Source: Verrucomicrobiia bacterium
GTDB taxonomy: Bacteria > Verrucomicrobiota > Verrucomicrobiia > CAIQCK01
Direction: 5' to 3'
Assembly (NCBI GenBank): GCA_026417675.1
Contig: JAOACV010000177.1
Span: forward strand, 1-6,124
Length of the DNA stretch: 6,124 nucleotides
A program made the position numbers and the translations under genes. The notes beneath the pieces were generated by a model. It did no database searches. It was not told where the DNA came from and saw nothing but the letters and a program-made list of their open reading frames with translations. This document shows, piece by piece, positions 6,018 to 6,124 of the stretch. Within the stretch, counting starts at the first letter, position 1. Each line of letters starts with the position of its first letter.

Positions 6018-6124
6018 ATGTCAGCGCGCGTTCTCGTCATCGGCTCGTCCAACACTGATCTTGTCGTCAAGACAGGCCGCCTGCCTCGGCCCGGCGAAAC
6101 CGTCATTGGTGGCGTGTTCCTGCG
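6018..6124 (+). CDS. rbsK: Ribokinase-like PfkB-family sugar kinase, N-terminal part (3' end outside window)
   Basis: Only 35 codons are in the window. The start ATG 6018 gives MSARVLVIGSSNTDLVVKTG and then LPRPGETVIGG. GSxNxD (residues 9-14) and PxPGETVxG (23-31) are the N-terminal signature of ribokinase; in E. coli RbsK the Asn and Asp of the first motif bind ribose. The family phosphorylates ribose to ribose 5-phosphate with ATP in the cytoplasm, although related PfkB kinases use other sugars or nucleosides, so the substrate is less certain than the family. An AGGA lies 12 bases before the ATG, a rather long spacing, and no convincing promoter was seen on this strand. It is transcribed away from the minus-strand group and seems unrelated to the envelope genes. 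Confidence 0.85.
   Translation, partial: MSARVLVIGSSNTDLVVKTGRLPRPGETVIGGVFL

Overview
The window is a GC-rich, gene-dense stretch of bacterial chromosome, read here without any database search. Genes are packed with 4-base overlaps (ATGA, GTGA) or very short gaps. Kinase-like genes of the lipopolysaccharide (LPS) heptose/Kdo kinase type point to a Gram-negative bacterium with an LPS-like envelope. Base composition and the uncommon gene mix would fit an environmental lineage such as Verrucomicrobiota or a relative, but that placement is a guess; nothing here proves it.

Left part, plus strand (1-1443): the C-terminal part of a polytopic PMT/ArnT-like glycosyltransferase that enters from outside the window, overlapped by four bases with a WaaP-like LPS core kinase. 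Right part, minus strand (5855 down to 1405): five genes in one direction. In transcription order these are a coiled-coil protein with a C-terminal membrane anchor that is interrupted by a frameshift, a second small coiled-coil/tail-anchored protein, an O6-alkylguanine-DNA alkyltransferase (ogt type), a large protein with two kinase-like domains of the Kdo/WaaP type in tandem, and a GT4-family glycosyltransferase. The two gene groups converge and their last genes overlap tail to tail by 39 bases. Far right, plus strand: the first 35 codons of a ribokinase-type PfkB sugar kinase, divergent from the minus-strand group across a 162-base intergenic region that holds a promoter candidate and a perfect 12-base palindrome.

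Functionally, the PMT-type transferase, the WaaP-like kinase, the double kinase and the GT4 transferase look like a small cell-envelope glycan locus: sugars are added to a lipid-linked or LPS-core acceptor and phosphorylated. Two minus-strand promoter candidates share the -10 hexamer TACGAT. One lies before the frameshifted first gene. The other lies directly on the start of the double kinase and would give a nearly leaderless message. The most unusual items are the two-kinase fusion, the three kinase-like domains within about 3.4 kb, and the frameshifted coiled-coil gene. No tRNA, rRNA, CRISPR array, insertion sequence or other mobile element was seen, and no stretch above 300 bases lacks a gene.
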